Below are positions 9,417 through 17,905 of a stretch of DNA of 41,844 nt, piece after piece. A model generated the notes under the pieces. It was not told the origin of the DNA. It was given only the letters and a program-made list of their open reading frames with translations, and made no database searches. Origin of the DNA: an uncultured Pelagibacteraceae bacterium (GTDB lineage Bacteria; Pseudomonadota; Alphaproteobacteria; Pelagibacterales; Pelagibacteraceae); contig CABXRS010000009.1 in the NCBI GenBank assembly GCA_902514665.1, positions 1-41,844 of the forward strand. Reading direction: 5' to 3'. Within the stretch, counting starts at the first letter, position 1, and each line of letters begins with the position of its first letter. The position numbers were made by a program, and so were the translations under genes.

Positions 9417-10052
9417 TTATTGCACTGTAGTATTGTCATAAATATCATAAGTGTAGGTGCTTAATATTTGAGATATTTTATTCTTCCTAACATCTAAGTT
9501 TTTAGACTCCAATAGCATTTGCTTTTCCTCTAGAGAAAAAGGGGAGGCCATTGCTAACGCATTTATTGTTTCATCAATACTTTGCTTTTCAAGCGCTTTC
9601 CAATTAATCACGAAACCTTTCTTTTCAAAAAGTGATTTTAAATCTTTGAAAATAAGCTCAAGATCAGTGAATTTTAAATCTTCTTTTACATTTTCTAAGT
9701 CTTGAGAAAAATTTTTATAATTAACTTCTAATACTCTGTATTTATTATCAGTTTTTATCTCTCTCACTTTTACAAATCTTATTAATCCTTTTAATTCGAT
9801 TAAAAATCTTCCATCTTCGGTTTCTTTAAAACTAGTAATTTTTCCTAAACAACCAACTTCGTGTAACTCAGGGACAGCATTAGAAATTGACGCTTTAGGT
9901 TGTATCATCCCTATCATTTTATTTGTTTTCATACTGTCGTTAATCATATCTATGTAACGCGGTTCAAATATATTTAAGGGAACAGTAGTTTTAGGAAAAA
10001 TTATAAAATTGCTTAAAGGGAAAATTGGTAATTCTGATGGTAAATTATTCAT
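9417..10052 (-). CDS. LON substrate-binding (PUA-like) domain protein
   Basis: A stand-alone homologue of the N-terminal substrate-binding domain of Lon protease, without ATPase or peptidase. The pattern LPIFPLSNFIIFPKTTVPLNIFEPRY, then IGMIQP, EVGCLGKI and DGRFLIELKGLIRFV, is diagnostic. The length of 211 residues is normal for the COG2802 type. These proteins are widespread in alphaproteobacteria; their function is unknown, though peptide binding is inferred from the Lon domain. It converges on the ubiH-type gene with a two-base gap. Confidence 0.9.
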   Translation of the reverse strand: MNNLPSELPIFPLSNFIIFPKTTVPLNIFEPRYIDMINDSMKTNKMIGMIQPKASISNAVPELHEVGCLGKITSFKETEDGRFLIELKGLIRFVKVREIKTDNKYRVLEVNYKNFSQDLENVKEDLKFTDLELIFKDLKSLFEKKGFVINWKALEKQSIDETINALAMASPFSLEEKQMLLESKNLDVRKNKISQILSTYTYDIYDNTTVQ

Positions 10053-10110
10053 ATTTTTATTTATTTAAATTATTAATGTTAACTATAATATATTTTTAAA
10101 AAAATTTTAA

Positions 10111-10959
10111 ATGATAATTTGGATTGCTTCTTATCCTAAAAGTGGAAATACATGGCTTAGATCTTTAATATCTTCTTATTATTTCTCAGAAGATGGCCTT
10201 TTTAATCAAAATTCGCTCCCATTCATTCAACAATTTCCCCAGAAAAAGTATTTTAAAAGTTTTAATTACAACCCTAAAATTATAACTGATACAGCTAAAT
10301 TTTGGATTTCAGCGCAGAAAATAATTAATATGGATAAAAAAATTAAATTTTTTAAAACTCATAACGTTTTGGGTTCAGTTAATAATAGTAAATTTACTGA
10401 CAAAAAAAATACATTAGGATGTATTTATGTAGTTCGAGATCCAAGAAATATAATTACCTCATTACAAAATCACTACGAAATGACAAAAGAAGAGTCTTTA
10501 AATTTTATGTTAAATGAAAATAAATTTATTTATGATTACAGTATTAAGGATGATTATAGTAATTTCCAGTTTATTAGTTCATGGGAAAAAAATTATCAAT
10601 CATGGTTAAATCAAAAAAATTTTTCAGTCATGATGATAAAATATGAAGATTTAATCAAAGACACGCTTGAGACATTTAAGAAGGTAATAAAGTTTATTGA
10701 GTTTATTACAAAATCACAAAAGGCCTATAATGAAGAAAAAGCTAAAATCTCAATCCAATCCACAACTTTTGAAAAAATGAAACAAATAGAGAGAAAAGAT
10801 GGTTTCATCGAATCAATCTTTTCTAAAAATGAGTCCCAAAAAATTCCTTTTTTTCATTTAGGACCCAAAAATAATTGGAAAAATATTTTTGATGAAATTT
10901 ATCAAAAAAAATTAAATCTTACCTTTAAACAAAATCTTAAAGAATTAAATTATCTGTGA
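10111..10959 (+). CDS. Sulfotransferase-domain protein
   Basis: Likely transfers a sulfuryl group from PAPS to an unknown acceptor. The 5'-phosphosulfate-binding loop is IASYPKSGNTWLRSLI (residues 5-20), FFKTHNV follows, and the 3'-phosphate motif is YVVRDPRNIITSLQNHYEM; SVMMIKYEDLIKD is the conserved late segment. The length of 282 residues fits a soluble cytosolic enzyme, and no signal peptide or membrane segment is seen. It stands alone between convergent genes and the tRNA-Gly gene, so context gives no acceptor. Related cell-envelope glycan or small-molecule sulfotransferases are possible. Confidence 0.85.
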   Translation: MIIWIASYPKSGNTWLRSLISSYYFSEDGLFNQNSLPFIQQFPQKKYFKSFNYNPKIITDTAKFWISAQKIINMDKKIKFFKTHNVLGSVNNSKFTDKKNTLGCIYVVRDPRNIITSLQNHYEMTKEESLNFMLNENKFIYDYSIKDDYSNFQFISSWEKNYQSWLNQKNFSVMMIKYEDLIKDTLETFKKVIKFIEFITKSQKAYNEEKAKISIQSTTFEKMKQIERKDGFIESIFSKNESQKIPFFHLGPKNNWKNIFDEIYQKKLNLTFKQNLKELNYL

Positions 10960-10975
10960 ATTAAAATATTTGTTA

Positions 10976-11004
10976 TTGCATTTCTACAAACCGCTATCTA
11001 TAAT
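10976..11004 (+). promoter_or_regulatory. Promoter of the tRNA-Gly gene
   Basis: TTGCAT at 10976-10981 and a perfect TATAAT at 10999-11004 are separated by exactly 17 bp. Transcription would begin near 11011, about nine bases before the tRNA 5' end at 11020. This is the best sigma-70-type promoter match I found in the window. Confidence 0.7.
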
Positions 11005-11019
11005 GTTTTATTTGAACAA

Positions 11020-11094
11020 GCGGGCATAGCTCAGTGGTAGAGCGTCTCGTTGCCAACGAGAAGGTCGAGGGTTCGACCCCCTTTGCCCGCTCCA
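11020..11094 (+). tRNA. tRNA-Gly (anticodon GCC)
   Basis: A 75-nt cloverleaf with encoded CCA. The acceptor stem GCGGGCA (11020-11026) pairs with TGCCCGC (11084-11090); discriminator T11091 and CCA 11092-11094 follow. The D arm contains AGCTCAGTGGTAGAGC. The anticodon stem TCTCG/CGAGA encloses TTGCCAA with anticodon GCC at 11052-11054. The T arm is GAGGGTTCGACCCCC-like. It reads GGC and GGU codons. No integrase or repeated 3' end suggesting an attachment site is seen nearby. Confidence 0.98.
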
Positions 11095-11108
11095 AAAATT
11101 AGAGAATT

Positions 11109-11453
11109 ATGAGTGATTTATTAAATAAAAAATGTATGCCATGTGAAGGTGGAGTATTACCTTTTGATGTATCAGAAATTCATAAATATCAAAAAAAAGT
11201 TGATGGATGGGATATCACAAAAGGTAAAGATGAAATATTTTTTTTATCAAAAAAATTCAAATTTGAAAATTTTTTAAAAAGTCAAGATTTTGTTAATGAA
11301 GTTGGAAAGATTTCTGAGCAAGAGGGTCACCATCCTGATATTTCATTTGGCTGGGGTTATGCAGAAATAAAAGTCACTACTCATGCAATTAAGGGTCTTT
11401 CAGAAAATGATTTTATTTTAGCTGCAAAAATAGATAAAATAACTAATGCCTAA
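11109..11453 (+). CDS. phhB: Pterin-4a-carbinolamine dehydratase
   Basis: Dehydrates 4a-hydroxytetrahydropterin, normally recycling the cofactor of aromatic amino acid hydroxylases. The signature EQEGHHPDISFGWGYAEIKVTTHAIKGLSENDF contains the HHPD motif and the later active-site His (reported here only as a family match). The length of 114 residues is normal. It starts 14 bases after the tRNA-Gly gene, with AGAG as a weak ribosome site, and overlaps the convergent purH 3' end by 11 bases. No phenylalanine hydroxylase is encoded in this window; other roles of the family are known but unsettled. Confidence 0.93.
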   Translation: MSDLLNKKCMPCEGGVLPFDVSEIHKYQKKVDGWDITKGKDEIFFLSKKFKFENFLKSQDFVNEVGKISEQEGHHPDISFGWGYAEIKVTTHAIKGLSENDFILAAKIDKITNA

Positions 11454-12978
11454 AATGTCTAGTCCTGGAAAAAACTAAAACTGTATCAGTTTCATTTGCA
11501 AATTTGATTATTTCTTTGTCTCTCATCGATCCCGACGGCTGGATCACTGCTTGAACTCCTGACTGAACTAATTTTTCAATACCATCTACAAATGGAAAAA
11601 ATGCATCTGAAGCTGCAACTAAATTTTCATTTATATTTGTAAATTTTTTCATTTTATCAATTGCTATTTTGCAGCTATCTAATCGGCTCGGTTGCCCAGA
11701 GCCAATACCAGCTGTTGTCTCATTTGCAGCAAGAACAATCGCGTTAGATTTAACGTATCTGCAAACATTAAATGCAAAAATTAGATTTTTTATTTCTTTC
11801 GAAGTTGGTTTTCTTTTTGATACAATTTTAAAATCTTTAAAGGTAAATTTTTTAGTATCTTCTGATTGAATTAATATTTCATTATTAACAGACAGATATT
11901 TTAAACCATCATTAACTTTGTAATTAGAAGCGTCTATCAGTCTTAAGTTTTTCTTTTTCTTTAATATTTTTAAAGCTTTGATATCAAAGTTATTGGCGAT
12001 AATTACTTCAAGAAATATTTTACTTAATTCAAGAGCTAAAACTTTTGTTATTTTAAAATTACAAGAAACTATTCCTCCAAAGGCACTAACAGGGTCACAA
12101 GCAAATGCAGATTTATAGCTTTCAAGATGGTTTTTTTTAATCGAAACTCCACAAGGATTGGCATGTTTAACTATTACAGTTCCAGTATTTTTTGGAAGCG
12201 ATTTTGAAATCGTTAATGCTGCAAAAATGTCATTATAATTATTATAACTAAGTTTTTTTCCATGAATTTGATTGATTTCCATTTCTGATTCTCTTGAATA
12301 AATCGCACTTTCTTGGTGAGGATTTTCACCATACCTGAGCGTTTCAATTAAGTTTCCATACAACACTTTTTTTTTTGTAAAGTTTGAATGAGTTATTTTA
12401 CTTAAATAATCTGAAATTACTGAATCATAATAGGCTGTTTCAGTAAAAGCAATCTTTGATAGTTTTTCTCTAAAGTTTAGGGATGTAGATCCTTTAAATT
12501 TATTTAGTTCATTTATTAATTCAGGGTATTGTTCAGACGAAGTGATAACTGATACATCCTTATAATTTTTTGCTGCAGATCTGACCATAGCAGGACCCCC
12601 TACATCAATATTTTCAATTATTTTGCTGTGATTAGTTGTTTTTCTTAATGTTCTTTCGAATGGATAAAAATTGACTACGACTAAATCTATATTTTCAAAA
12701 TTATTAACTTTTAAATCTTTCAGGTGTAATTTATTACCTCTTTTGTTTAAAATTCCAGCATGTATCTTTGGATGAAGAGTTTTTACTCTTCCTTCTAAAA
12801 TTTCTGATGAATTTGTAAATTCTGAAACTTCAATACAATTATATTTTAATTTTTTTATTTCTTTAAAAGTACCACCTGAACTTATAATTTTTATTTTGTT
12901 TTTTTTTAATATATTTAAAAGTGGTTTAAGATTTCTTTTATCTGAGACAGAAATAAGAGCTGTTTTTATTTTTTTCAT
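11443..12978 (-). CDS. purH: Bifunctional AICAR transformylase / IMP cyclohydrolase
   Basis: Performs the last two steps of IMP synthesis. The N-terminal cyclohydrolase domain shows TALISVSDKRNL, SSGGTFKEI, EGRVKTLHPKIHAGIL and VDVGGPAMVRSAAKN-like sequence. The C-terminal transformylase has VIVKHANPCGVS, ACDPVSAFGGIVS, GIGSGQPSRLDS and SDAFFPFVDGIE. I start at ATG 12978, which gives 511 residues, begins exactly at the domain and overlaps the upstream stop as TAATG; the in-frame ATG at 12999 adds seven residues. It is last in a YggT-rpe-heparinase-purH run. Confidence 0.96.
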   Translation of the reverse strand: MKKIKTALISVSDKRNLKPLLNILKKNKIKIISSGGTFKEIKKLKYNCIEVSEFTNSSEILEGRVKTLHPKIHAGILNKRGNKLHLKDLKVNNFENIDLVVVNFYPFERTLRKTTNHSKIIENIDVGGPAMVRSAAKNYKDVSVITSSEQYPELINELNKFKGSTSLNFREKLSKIAFTETAYYDSVISDYLSKITHSNFTKKKVLYGNLIETLRYGENPHQESAIYSRESEMEINQIHGKKLSYNNYNDIFAALTISKSLPKNTGTVIVKHANPCGVSIKKNHLESYKSAFACDPVSAFGGIVSCNFKITKVLALELSKIFLEVIIANNFDIKALKILKKKKNLRLIDASNYKVNDGLKYLSVNNEILIQSEDTKKFTFKDFKIVSKRKPTSKEIKNLIFAFNVCRYVKSNAIVLAANETTAGIGSGQPSRLDSCKIAIDKMKKFTNINENLVAASDAFFPFVDGIEKLVQSGVQAVIQPSGSMRDKEIIKFANETDTVLVFSRTRHFRH

Positions 12979-14603
12979 TATAATTTGACTATTTCCCATT
13001 TTATAATTTGCTCATTTTCTTTATTCATTCCAGAAATAAAAATATTTTGATTATCTTTGTATGAATTTTTATTACCGAAATATAGACTATTATCAATGTT
13101 TATCTTAAAATTATCACAACTGAATTTCCAACCTTCATCTTCTAATTCTATAAGTATAGATTTATTATCTTGAGTTTTCATTACTTTTACATTTGGATCT
13201 AGATGAAATCTAATATCAAATTTAATCTCATAGTTTGGGTTTTTTCTCAATATTTTATCATGACCAACGAACCTGCTTTGCTTTGTATAAAATTCAATCT
13301 CTCTTTCATGAATTGTTCCAAATTTTTTTAAATATCCATCGTGAGATCCTGTAATTTTCCAATAGTCTTTTTCAAATATGATATTTTTTTTTAATACTTT
13401 AAGTCCTTTTTCAACAACAATATTGTTATTAATTTTTTTGGAAGAGCATGAAGAAAAATCTTCTATGATCAAGGCGCTATGAAGAGCCGTGCTTTTAGAA
13501 AGTTTGTTTAATTTATTTTTTTTATTAGAGAAATATCCAGCATTAGTTATCAATTTTTTTTGATTTGAAAATACTTCAAAAGATAGAGCTCCATATTGAT
13601 AATCTATTGAAAAATTCATGCTCGGACTTGAGCCAATATCCATTGCTAAAATGACTTTTTTATTTTTAAGAATGGCATATCCACCAAGCTCATTTACTTC
13701 ATTTTTAAAAGTGTAACTAAATCTTTTCAAATATTGATCAAAATCATTATTTTCTGAATGATAATTTCCGTTAAAGAAAACATCGGTGCCAACGTTTTTC
13801 CAAATAAATGCGTAACTTGATCCTAAATAAAATATTGTTTCGTCTATATATTCTGGGATAACATTTTGAGATTCTTTGAACCATTCCCTTATAATAATGA
13901 AATATTTAAGATAGAAGACTAATTGCCTAATATTTCTTGATTTAGTAAATCCCTGATTATCAATTGAGGATTTAATTATATTTTTTAAAATACTCAATCC
14001 ACTTTCAACGTAGTTTTTTTGGTTTTTATAAGCCAATCCAGTTAAAATTATTGCTGAGCATCCTATCAATTTATTTTCAAATTCATTTGAGGATTTAATT
14101 TCATTTAATAAATGATTAGTTTGTTTTTGAATCATGTGATCAAACATTAAACGATATTCTTTATCACTACCTTGATAGGTAAGCTGATGATTAGATAACC
14201 AAGCAATAATTCTTTTAGAAGTTATATCAAATTCCCAACTATCTTTGTTATATTTACCATTATCTTTTAACCAATTTTTTATGACTGTTTGTGTAGTTTC
14301 TTTAGATGACTTTAAATCCAGGCTAAAAAACCAAAAAAAATTATTTAATTTTTCATAATCTTTAGCACCTATTTTATTTTGCCAAATAGAATCAACTGCA
14401 AAGTCTTCAATACGGTACTTTTTTTTTTGATATTTTATAATTGAAGATAGAAGGTGAGGACTTGGTTTATATTGAAAATTATTATCAAATGTTTTTGAAA
14501 TTTTTTTTTCGTAAAATTTGGAATTTTTATAAATTTTTTTAAAATTATTCTTTAAACTAAAATAAAATTGGCCTAAGAAACCTAAGGAATTTGTGCTAAT
14601 CAT
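12978..14603 (-). CDS. Heparinase II/III-family protein
   Basis: A 541-residue protein with the alpha-toroid plus beta-sandwich organisation of the heparinase II/III family. The N-terminal half has WHF/WLSN-type helices (SKRIIAWLSNHQLTY), and the C-terminal half has FDQYLKRFSYTFKNEVNELGGYA, MNFSIDYQYGALSFEVFSNQKKLITNAGYF and STALHSALIIEDFSS. No signal peptide is seen, so a periplasmic polysaccharide lyase role is uncertain. Homologues beside purH and rpe are frequent in alphaproteobacteria, where they are annotated as heparinase without known substrate. Catalytic residues cannot be confirmed by eye. Confidence 0.85.
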   Translation of the reverse strand: MISTNSLGFLGQFYFSLKNNFKKIYKNSKFYEKKISKTFDNNFQYKPSPHLLSSIIKYQKKKYRIEDFAVDSIWQNKIGAKDYEKLNNFFWFFSLDLKSSKETTQTVIKNWLKDNGKYNKDSWEFDITSKRIIAWLSNHQLTYQGSDKEYRLMFDHMIQKQTNHLLNEIKSSNEFENKLIGCSAIILTGLAYKNQKNYVESGLSILKNIIKSSIDNQGFTKSRNIRQLVFYLKYFIIIREWFKESQNVIPEYIDETIFYLGSSYAFIWKNVGTDVFFNGNYHSENNDFDQYLKRFSYTFKNEVNELGGYAILKNKKVILAMDIGSSPSMNFSIDYQYGALSFEVFSNQKKLITNAGYFSNKKNKLNKLSKSTALHSALIIEDFSSCSSKKINNNIVVEKGLKVLKKNIIFEKDYWKITGSHDGYLKKFGTIHEREIEFYTKQSRFVGHDKILRKNPNYEIKFDIRFHLDPNVKVMKTQDNKSILIELEDEGWKFSCDNFKINIDNSLYFGNKNSYKDNQNIFISGMNKENEQIIKWEIVKL

Positions 14604-14607
14604 TAAC

Positions 14608-15267
14608 TTATTTTAGTTTTAATAAATCAATATTTTTTTTTATATCTCCATCATTACTTTTGAATACAGTGGTGCCTGAAACAAGAATATTTGCTCCAGC
14701 ATCAATAGCAATTTTACAATTTTCAAAATTAATTCCACCATCTATCTCAATATCAAAGTTTAATTTCTTTTCTTGCTGAATTTTTTTAAGTTGTTTAATT
14801 TTATCTAGAACTTCTGGCATAAATTTTTGACCACCAAATCCTGGATTTACACTCATGATTAAAACTAAATCTATTTGATCTAGAAATTCATTAATTAATT
14901 CAATTTTTGACTCTGGATTTAGAGAAACCCCAACTTTTTTTTTTAAATTTTTAATTGTTTTAATTGACTCTCTTAAATTCTGAGTAGCTTCCGGATGAAT
15001 TGTGATGATATCTGCCCCTGCATCTGAGTATGCTTTTATGTATTTATGCACTGGTGAAATCATCAAGTGTACATCAAATTTTAATGAACAGTGTTTTCTT
15101 AGAGCTTTAATAACTGGAGGACCAATAGTTAAATTTGGAACAAAGTGACCATCCATGACGTCTACATGGATCATATCTGCACCACCTTCCTCCAATCTTT
15201 TAATTTCATTTCCTAATTGACTAAAATCGGCAGATAAAATTGAGGGTGAAATTTGTATATTTTTCAT
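14608..15267 (-). CDS. rpe: Ribulose-phosphate 3-epimerase
   Basis: Interconverts ribulose-5-P and xylulose-5-P in the pentose phosphate pathway. The TIM barrel is clear: QISPSILSADFSQLG, DMIHVDVMDGHFVPNLTIGPP (metal His/Asp), FDVHLMIS, ITIHPEA, VLIMSVNPGFGGQKF and DIEIDGGIN. I start at ATG 15267, giving 219 residues; the longer frame would use a TTG at 15276. It lies four bases before the heparinase-family gene in the same transcription unit. Confidence 0.96.
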   Translation of the reverse strand: MKNIQISPSILSADFSQLGNEIKRLEEGGADMIHVDVMDGHFVPNLTIGPPVIKALRKHCSLKFDVHLMISPVHKYIKAYSDAGADIITIHPEATQNLRESIKTIKNLKKKVGVSLNPESKIELINEFLDQIDLVLIMSVNPGFGGQKFMPEVLDKIKQLKKIQQEKKLNFDIEIDGGINFENCKIAIDAGANILVSGTTVFKSNDGDIKKNIDLLKLK

Positions 15268-15295
15268 TGATAACAAGAGTTACTAGTATCAATTT

Positions 15296-15652
15296 TTAAA
15301 ATTTAATTGAATTAAAAAATTGATAAATTTGTCTCGATATTTCACTTTCGAGAGGAAATGACAGCATACCCATAACAGAATAGCCCAAGATCCAAGGCAT
15401 TAAATAAAACCTAATCATATAAAAGAACCAAGCCACATATAAGGGCACAAGAGGACCTATAATAAATGACGGGGTAATAGGTTTAAATAGTTTGATTAAA
15501 GGATTTGTATACTTAACAAATACTCTCATAAAAAAGAATTGAGAATCTTCTCTTTGAAAGATGTTCATTGCAACCCGACCGATTAATGTCCACATGATTA
15601 TGCCAAAGAAATAATCAATAAAATATATGAACGGATGAAAATTTGCTGACAT
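15296..15652 (-). CDS. YggT-like integral membrane protein
   Basis: 118 residues with about three hydrophobic segments (YFFGIIMWTLIGRVAMNIF, IGPLVPLYVAWFFYMIRFY, LMPWILGYSVMGMLSF). The central VKYTNPLIKLFKPITPSFI echoes the LTDPLL-x-x-IRR-x-x-P signature of YggT proteins, which a second copy at 24934 shows more plainly. Function is unknown; YggT homologues have been linked to osmotic stress and to membrane organisation, but not firmly. It is the first gene after the terminator at 15686-15709 and probably starts the rpe operon. Confidence 0.7.
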   Translation of the reverse strand: MSANFHPFIYFIDYFFGIIMWTLIGRVAMNIFQREDSQFFFMRVFVKYTNPLIKLFKPITPSFIIGPLVPLYVAWFFYMIRFYLMPWILGYSVMGMLSFPLESEISRQIYQFFNSIKF

Positions 15653-15685
15653 TTAAGATTTATATTTGAAAAAGAAATCAAAGAA

Positions 15686-15709
15686 AAGGGGCGAAATTAA
15701 TCGCCCCTT
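15686..15709 (-). terminator. Intrinsic terminator after the symporter operon
   Basis: AAGGGGCGA (15686-15694) pairs perfectly with TCGCCCCTT (15701-15709) around a six-base loop. Read on the minus strand, the hairpin is followed by a T-rich tract (TTTTCTTTGATTTCTTTTTC). It lies 11-34 bases past the end of the large symporter gene, so it should end that transcript before the YggT-like gene. The GC-rich stem stands out in this AT-rich DNA. Confidence 0.9.
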
Positions 15710-15720
15710 ATAAAGTTTAT

Positions 15721-17532
15721 TTACTGTTTTCCAAGAATTGTTTTACCACTTGGTACACGTACTTCATCAACCATTTTTTGAGTTGCTTTGTCTGGCTCTT
15801 GAGTCATTAAACTCACAACCACCATCGCAACTAAACTAACAGCTGATCCGAAGATACCAAATGTTAATTGTGTAATTCCTAGGAATCCACTTCCACCAGT
15901 TCGTACCCAAACTAAGTACCAAGTACCAGCAGCTAGACCTCCTAACATACCAGCAACAGCACCTTGTCTGTTAGCTCTCTTCCACCATACACCAAGTACA
16001 AGTGGGAAGAACAATCCAGACATCGCAAAGTCAAATGCCCAGATAACCGAACCTAAGATACCTTGGATCTCCATTGCCGCAATAGTTGCTCCAGCAAAAC
16101 CAATTACTACAAGTAATACCCTTGCAACAACTAGTCGTTTTGCAGTTTCCGCTTTTGGATCAATGATCTTATAGTAAACATCATGTGATATAGCGTTTGC
16201 AATTGCTAAGATCAAACCATCGGCTGTTGACATGGCAGCTGCCATACCTCCAGCAGCAACTAGACCTGAGATTACGTAAGGTAATCCAGCTATCTCTGGT
16301 GTTGCTAATACAACGGCTTTACCACCCATGAAGAACTCGTTTAATTCAACAGTTCCATTTCCGTTAAAGTCGCTTATAAACATCAGATTTGCTGAGTTCC
16401 AGTTTTGATACCAATCTATCGCTTGAACTTCTGCTACTGATTTACCGATAATACCGGTTGATAATGTCGGATCGATCAATGACAACTTAGATAGTGTAGC
16501 TAACATTGGAGCAGAAGAATAAAGTAGGAAGATAAAGAATAGTGACCAACCTACTGATTTTCTAGCTGCTTTAACACTTGGAGTAGTAAAGTATCTCATC
16601 ATCACGTGTGGTAATGATGCTGTTCCCATCATCATCGCCAATGCTAATGAAATAAATGCCCAAGGTGTTGCGTTAACTGCAGAGTGAGCTTTAGTTATTC
16701 CTGCTAAGCCTTTAGGTACCGTTGCTAGATCAGCAGCAGAGTTTTTAACAAACCCAAACTGAGATTCTAACTCACCAATTCTAGCTACTTCATCAGCTAA
16801 CATAAAGTGCGGGAAGAAACCTGCACCCATTTTGTTACTGATCCAGAATACTGGAAGCAAGTAAGCTATAATTAGTACTATATATTGTGCAACTTGTGTC
16901 CAAGTTACCCCTCTCATACCACCTAACATTGAACATAATAAAATACTTATTAGTCCAATATAAACCGCGTATTGGAATGGGATATCAAGTGCAACAGATG
17001 CAATAGTACCTGTAGCGTTAATTTGTGCTGTTACATAAGTAAATGAAGCAACGGTTAAAACCACTACTGCACTAAACCTAGCTAAATTACCACCGTATCT
17101 TGTACCTATGAAATCTGGAACTGTATAACAGCCAAATTTTCTTAAGTATGGTGCTAATAAAGATGCAACTAACACGTAACCACCAGTCCAGCCTACAAGT
17201 AGAGCCATATAGCCGTAACCTTTAAAGTAAATACCTCCAGCCATTGCAACGAATGAAGCACCAGACATCCAGTCTGCTGCCGTGGCCATTCCGTTGAATA
17301 CTGTTGGTACCTGTCTTCCAGCTACGTAATATGCATCCGCTTGAGCTGTTCTTGATAGCCAACCGATTAATGCATAGATGAATACAGTAAATGCAACAAA
17401 AGCGATACCAATCGCCTTCGCAGTCATACCCATCTGTTCTGCAATTGCCATAATAATTATGAAACCTATAAACCCTCCGGTATAGATCCCATAAACTCTT
17501 GGCAAGTTATCAATGAAATTAGTACTTTTCAT
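15721..17532 (-). CDS. Sodium:solute symporter, large subunit (VC_2705 type; acetate-like)
   Basis: A 603-residue inner-membrane transporter of the SSS family with about 13-14 membrane segments. VPTVFNGMATAADWMSGASF, GTRYGGNLAR, LGGMRGVTWTQVAQY, LPHVMMRYFTTPSVKAARKS and AAAMSTADGLILAIANAISHD are family motifs, the last close to ActP. The substrate is probably acetate or a similar carboxylate, inferred from the acs gene nearby. Residues 388-399 (DFNGNGTVELNE) match an EF-hand calcium loop. It overlaps the small-subunit gene as TAATG, and its codons are less AT-biased than those of neighbours, suggesting high expression. A terminator follows. Confidence 0.92.
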   Translation of the reverse strand: MKSTNFIDNLPRVYGIYTGGFIGFIIIMAIAEQMGMTAKAIGIAFVAFTVFIYALIGWLSRTAQADAYYVAGRQVPTVFNGMATAADWMSGASFVAMAGGIYFKGYGYMALLVGWTGGYVLVASLLAPYLRKFGCYTVPDFIGTRYGGNLARFSAVVVLTVASFTYVTAQINATGTIASVALDIPFQYAVYIGLISILLCSMLGGMRGVTWTQVAQYIVLIIAYLLPVFWISNKMGAGFFPHFMLADEVARIGELESQFGFVKNSAADLATVPKGLAGITKAHSAVNATPWAFISLALAMMMGTASLPHVMMRYFTTPSVKAARKSVGWSLFFIFLLYSSAPMLATLSKLSLIDPTLSTGIIGKSVAEVQAIDWYQNWNSANLMFISDFNGNGTVELNEFFMGGKAVVLATPEIAGLPYVISGLVAAGGMAAAMSTADGLILAIANAISHDVYYKIIDPKAETAKRLVVARVLLVVIGFAGATIAAMEIQGILGSVIWAFDFAMSGLFFPLVLGVWWKRANRQGAVAGMLGGLAAGTWYLVWVRTGGSGFLGITQLTFGIFGSAVSLVAMVVVSLMTQEPDKATQKMVDEVRVPSGKTILGKQ

Positions 17533-17792
17533 TATTCATCCTCTCTTTCGCTAAAGCCGAACTCTTCGTCGATCTTTTCTTGTCTATTCGCAAACCAGAA
17601 AATAAGGATTACGAATGCTCCAAGAGATCCCTGACATGTAAACCAATATGTCCACGGATAACCGAAAGGTCCTGTGACCTCGTTCATTTCAGCTCCAAAA
17701 AGGAAGATGCCAATTGAGAATACAAACCAGATTGCTAACGTAATCATCAGCAAACCTCTGGATTTCTCCCAATGTTTTTCTTGATTTGACAT
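17532..17792 (-). CDS. Symporter small subunit (DUF4212 family)
   Basis: An 86-residue protein with two membrane helices (LLMITLAIWFVFSIGIFLF and WFTCQGSLGAFVILIFWFANR) joined by NEVTGPFGYPWTYW, the hallmark of the small subunit paired with VC_2705-type transporters. The C-terminal tail is acidic. Its ATG is preceded by AGAGAGGTAAAA, one of the strongest ribosome sites in the window, consistent with heavy translation of the pair. It likely assists folding or activity of the large subunit. Confidence 0.93.
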   Translation of the reverse strand: MSNQEKHWEKSRGLLMITLAIWFVFSIGIFLFGAEMNEVTGPFGYPWTYWFTCQGSLGAFVILIFWFANRQEKIDEEFGFSEREDE

Positions 17793-17802
17793 TTTTACCT
17801 CT

Positions 17803-17809
17803 CTATTTA
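17803..17809 (-). promoter_or_regulatory. Strong ribosome binding site of the symporter small subunit
   Basis: On the minus strand, AGAGAGG ends about ten bases before the ATG at 17792-17790, complementary to the 16S rRNA 3' end. Most genes in this window have no recognisable site, so this one is distinctive. The 113-nt divergent gap (17793-17905) also holds a TATAAT-like box near 17840 on the minus strand, but with no convincing -35. Confidence 0.5.
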
Positions 17810-17905
17810 GTTATAACTGGCAAAACCATAACCATTATAAGGCTTTTGAAAAGACCTAAATTTAACCATAATAGGTACTTATTTACTGACTTTTTTAAGG
17901 TATAA

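Noticed and set aside
10960-11019. Glycine riboswitch upstream of tRNA-Gly
   Set aside because: The 60 bases hold a plain promoter and no tandem aptamer-like fold; the tRNA itself would not need one.
11020-11094. tRNA-Gly as a phage or island attachment site
   Set aside because: No integrase, no duplicated tRNA 3' end and ordinary core genes on both sides.
12979-12999. Longer purH start at 12999
   Set aside because: The extra seven residues are encoded within the upstream gene's end and precede the conserved start; TAATG coupling at 12978 is usual here.
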